From Pseudomonadota bacterium (lineage in GTDB: Bacteria > Pseudomonadota > Alphaproteobacteria > Sphingomonadales > Sphingomonadaceae), in NCBI GenBank assembly GCA_023426225.1, contig JAFABD010000103.1, positions 1 to 8,012 on the forward strand: a stretch of 8,012 bases of DNA, given 5' to 3'. Below, piece after piece: positions 6,513 to 8,012 of this stretch. The position numbers and the translations under genes are program-made. Numbering within the stretch: position 1 is the first letter of the stretch; every line of letters starts with the position of its first letter. The notes under the pieces are model-generated. The model saw only the letters and a program-made list of their open reading frames with translations. It ran no database searches and was not told the DNA's origin.

Positions 6513-6519
6513 GAAGGAG
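6513..6519 (+). promoter_or_regulatory. Strong Shine-Dalgarno sequence of atpE
   Basis: GAAGGAG at 6513-6519 lies 8 bases before the atpE ATG. It is the best SD of the operon and sits in a comparatively A/T-rich gap (6486-6527). It fits the need for about ten c subunits per one a subunit. It also argues for ATG 6528 over the in-frame GTG at 6519, which would use the SD itself. Confidence 0.75.
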
Positions 6520-6527
6520 TGAATTCA

Positions 6528-6755
6528 ATGGACGCACAGGCTCTCAAGCTGCTCGGCGCCGGTCTTGCCGCCATCGGTGCGGGTCTCGCCGCGCTCGGCG
6601 TGGGCAACGTCTTCGCCGCCTTCCTCCAGGGCGCGCTGCGCAACCCGGGTGCCGCTGCCAGCCAGCAGGGCAACATGTTCATCGGCTTCGCGGCTGCCGA
6701 ACTTCTCGGCCTGCTCGCGTTCGTCGTGGCGGTCCTGCTGATCTTCGTCGCCTGA
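6528..6755 (+). CDS. atpE: F0F1 ATP synthase subunit c
   Basis: This is the 75-residue proteolipid that forms the rotating c ring. It is a two-helix hairpin. Helix 1 (about 7-33) carries paired glycines at 10/12, 17/19 and 24/26 that allow tight helix packing. The polar loop is R38-N39-P40. Helix 2 (about 50-74) has the proton-carrying carboxylate at E58 (AAAELLGLL), equivalent to E. coli Asp61. The residue after E58 is Leu rather than Ser/Thr, so sodium coupling is unlikely and protons are expected. Length and sequence are typical of alphaproteobacteria. Start ATG 6528 has a strong SD. A GC-rich hairpin follows directly in the 66-base gap before the next gene. Confidence 0.98.
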   Translation: MDAQALKLLGAGLAAIGAGLAALGVGNVFAAFLQGALRNPGAAASQQGNMFIGFAAAELLGLLAFVVAVLLIFVA

Positions 6756-6762
6756 CCTTCCT

Positions 6763-6804
6763 GCCGCTGCCGCCCCCGTGCGTGATCGCCGGGGGCGGGG
6801 CGGC
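6763..6804 (+). repeat. Stem-loop between atpE and the b' gene
   Basis: CCGCCCCCG (6770-6778) and CGGGGGCGG (6790-6798) form a perfect 9-bp stem with an 11-base loop. GCCGC (6763-6767) and GCGGC (6800-6804) extend it by five pairs across a small internal loop. No T-run follows at once, so full termination is unlikely. It starts eight bases after the atpE stop and ends 17 bases before the b' ATG. A role in stabilising the atpE transcript or damping b' expression is inferred from position. Confidence 0.6.
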
Positions 6805-6821
6805 GAGCTGACGAGTTTTCC

Positions 6822-7313
6822 ATGCCGCAAATCGAGCAAGTCGCCGCTACCTACGCGTCGCAGATCTTCTGGCTGTTGCTGACCTTCGGGATCGTGTTCC
6901 TGACGGTGGGTCTGTGGATCACGCCCAAGGTTGCGGCCACCATCGACGCGCGCGACGCCAGTGTCGCGGGCGACCTCGCGGCGGCCGAAGCCGCGCGCAA
7001 GGCGGCCGATGAGGCCGAAGCGCGGTGGCGCGCCCAGGACCAGGCCGCGCGCGAAGGCGTGCAGAAGCGTATTGCCGAGGCGCGTGCCGCGGGCAATGTC
7101 GCGGCCGAAAAGGCGCTGGCCGCGGCCAATGCCGAGGCCGAGGCCCGTATCGCGGCTGCCGAGGCGCGCATTGCCGAGGCACGCCAGGCCGCGACCGCGG
7201 AAATCGAAGCAGTGGCGGCCGATGCGGCCCGCGACATCGTCGCGCGCCTCTCGGGCGTCGAAGTCACGGCCGCCGAGGCCGAGTATGCAGTGAAGGCGGC
7301 GCTGAATGGCTGA
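6822..7313 (+). CDS. atpF2: F0F1 ATP synthase subunit b'
   Basis: Subunit b' pairs with subunit b as the peripheral stator stalk that holds F1 against rotation; this heterodimer is usual in alphaproteobacteria and cyanobacteria. The 163-residue protein has one N-terminal membrane helix (about 14-33, QIFWLLLTFGIVFL). Then comes the b'-type PKVAATIDAR (35-44) and a long Ala/Glu/Arg-rich helix (about 45-145). I call it b' rather than b from the QIFWLLLTF start and its position before the second copy. The ATG at 6822 has only a weak SD-like GACGAG upstream, after the atpE hairpin, so its initiation may be modest. The stop at 7311-7313 overlaps the next gene by eight bases. The coding DNA is very repetitive in Ala/Glu codons. 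Confidence 0.93.
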   Translation: MPQIEQVAATYASQIFWLLLTFGIVFLTVGLWITPKVAATIDARDASVAGDLAAAEAARKAADEAEARWRAQDQAAREGVQKRIAEARAAGNVAAEKALAAANAEAEARIAAAEARIAEARQAATAEIEAVAADAARDIVARLSGVEVTAAEAEYAVKAALNG

Positions 7314-7947
7314 GGACAATATCCAGTCGACGGTCGTGCAGGATGATGCCGAAGTGGCGTCGAACCTGCACGCGGCCGGCAAGGGCAAGGGCATGGGGCT
7401 TCCCAAGGAAGGCATCCATGCCGTGACCACCGACGCCGCCGAGCATCATGCCGAGCCGACCGTGCTCGGGCTCGACGCACCGGCGTTTGTCGCGCTCGCG
7501 ATGCTGGGCTTCCTCATCGTGCTGCTGGTCAAGAAGGTTCCGGCGATCATCGGTCGCGGGCTGGACAAGCAGATCGCGGCGATCCGCGCCCGGCTCGACG
7601 AGGCCCGCGATCTGCGCAGCGAGGCCGAGGCGCTGCGCGACGAATATGCGCGCCGTCTCGCTGCGCTCGAGCAGGACGCGCAGAAGATGCTCGCCCATGC
7701 CGACGAAGAGGCGCGCGCCGTGCTCGCCAAGGCCGAGGCCGATGCGCGCGAACTCACCGTGCGTCGCGCCAAGATGGCCGAGGACAAGATCGCGGCTGCC
7801 GAACGCGCGGCGATCCAGGCGGTCCGCGCCAAGGCGGCCGAAGCGGCGACTGCCGCGGCGGGAACGCTGCTTGCCGACCGCGTCGGCCCCGACGCCGATA
7901 AGGCGATCGTCGACCGTACGATCGCCGGCATCGGTCGGCTCAACTAA
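7306..7947 (+). CDS. atpF: F0F1 ATP synthase subunit b
   Basis: This is the second stator-stalk subunit, partner of b'. The 213-residue protein has a polar N-terminal extension of about 50 residues (Gly/Lys-rich GKGKGMGLPK at 25-34, then His/Glu-rich AEHHAEP). A single membrane helix follows at about 58-76 (AFVALAMLGFLIVLLVKK). A long coiled-coil helix carries the b-type ARLDEARDLRSEAEALRDEY (95-114). The ATG at 7306 lies inside the end of the b' gene, with GAAGG at 7292-7296 upstream, so the two are translationally coupled. The in-frame Met30 (7393), which also has purine-rich bases before it, is a possible shorter start. This is the last F0 gene; no F1 gene starts in the remaining 65 bases. 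Confidence 0.95.
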   Translation: MAEDNIQSTVVQDDAEVASNLHAAGKGKGMGLPKEGIHAVTTDAAEHHAEPTVLGLDAPAFVALAMLGFLIVLLVKKVPAIIGRGLDKQIAAIRARLDEARDLRSEAEALRDEYARRLAALEQDAQKMLAHADEEARAVLAKAEADARELTVRRAKMAEDKIAAAERAAIQAVRAKAAEAATAAAGTLLADRVGPDADKAIVDRTIAGIGRLN

Positions 7948-7956
7948 GGTCTGCGT

Positions 7957-7975
7957 GACCGGCCTCGCGCCGGTC
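7957..7975 (+). terminator. Hairpin after the F0 operon, possible 3' end
   Basis: GACCGGC (7957-7963) and GCCGGTC (7969-7975) form a 7-bp stem with a CTCGC loop, ten bases after the stop of the b gene. No T-run follows, so intrinsic termination is doubtful. A 12-mer, CGCGCCGGTCCG, occurs at 7966-7977 and again at 7993-8004. A longer structure may continue beyond the window. Confidence 0.4.
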
Positions 7976-8012
7976 CGCCGCCACGCCGAACGCGCGCCGG
8001 TCCGTTGTGACC

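Noticed and set aside
6525..7430. A 301-codon minus-strand frame opposite atpE and b'
   Set aside because: Antisense of recognised subunits; no motif of its own.
6822..7947. Two b-type genes as a recent tandem duplication
   Set aside because: Their sequences differ in membrane helix and stalk motifs in the way expected for the old b/b' pair, so this is ordinary for the class.

Overview
The window is a GC-rich chromosomal segment, and nearly all third codon positions are G or C. It most likely comes from an alphaproteobacterium of the Sphingomonadales (Sphingomonas-like). Three things point there. The F0 genes of ATP synthase run atpI-atpB-atpE-b'-b with two different b-type subunits and no F1 genes following in the window. 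AtpB and the two b subunits have sphingomonad-type sequences. All encoded proteins are typical of housekeeping loci. Lineage is inferred from remembered family features, not from a search.

Layout. (1) 1-206: a non-coding, hairpin-rich stretch leading into dnaJ (207-1322, +), the Hsp40 co-chaperone. A small hairpin overlaps the 5' part of the dnaJ ribosome binding site. (2) 1361-1399: a strong stem-loop with T/A flanks that can serve both dnaJ (+) and the convergent minus-strand genes. (3) 1446-4367, minus strand: three co-directional genes, read as a PAP2-superfamily membrane protein (inositol-phosphotransferase-like branch), purB (adenylosuccinate lyase), and a heme oxygenase. The heme oxygenase GTG start overlaps the purB stop in a GTGA junction. 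(4) 4452-5147, minus strand: radC, a JAMM-motif RadC-family protein whose ATG has no Shine-Dalgarno sequence but lies just downstream of a possible -10 element. (5) 5148-5336: a divergent intergenic region with a TTGACT-type promoter candidate for the atp genes. (6) 5337-7947, plus strand: the F0 operon atpI, atpB (a), atpE (c), b', b. It has a strong SD before atpE, a GC-rich hairpin after atpE, and an 8-base overlap between b' and b. (7) 7948-8012: a short tail with a hairpin and a repeated 12-mer.

How the genes work together. The F0 genes together make the membrane proton channel and stator stalk of ATP synthase; the F1 genes must lie elsewhere, as is usual in this class. dnaJ serves protein folding with DnaK, which is not in the window. 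purB makes IMP/AMP precursors. The coupling of heme oxygenase to purB and the neighbouring lipid-phosphotransferase-like gene are the least ordinary parts.

I see no CRISPR array, phage, IS element, tRNA or rRNA, and no convincing undescribed multi-gene system. The items worth a second look are arrangements and RNA structures around ordinary genes.
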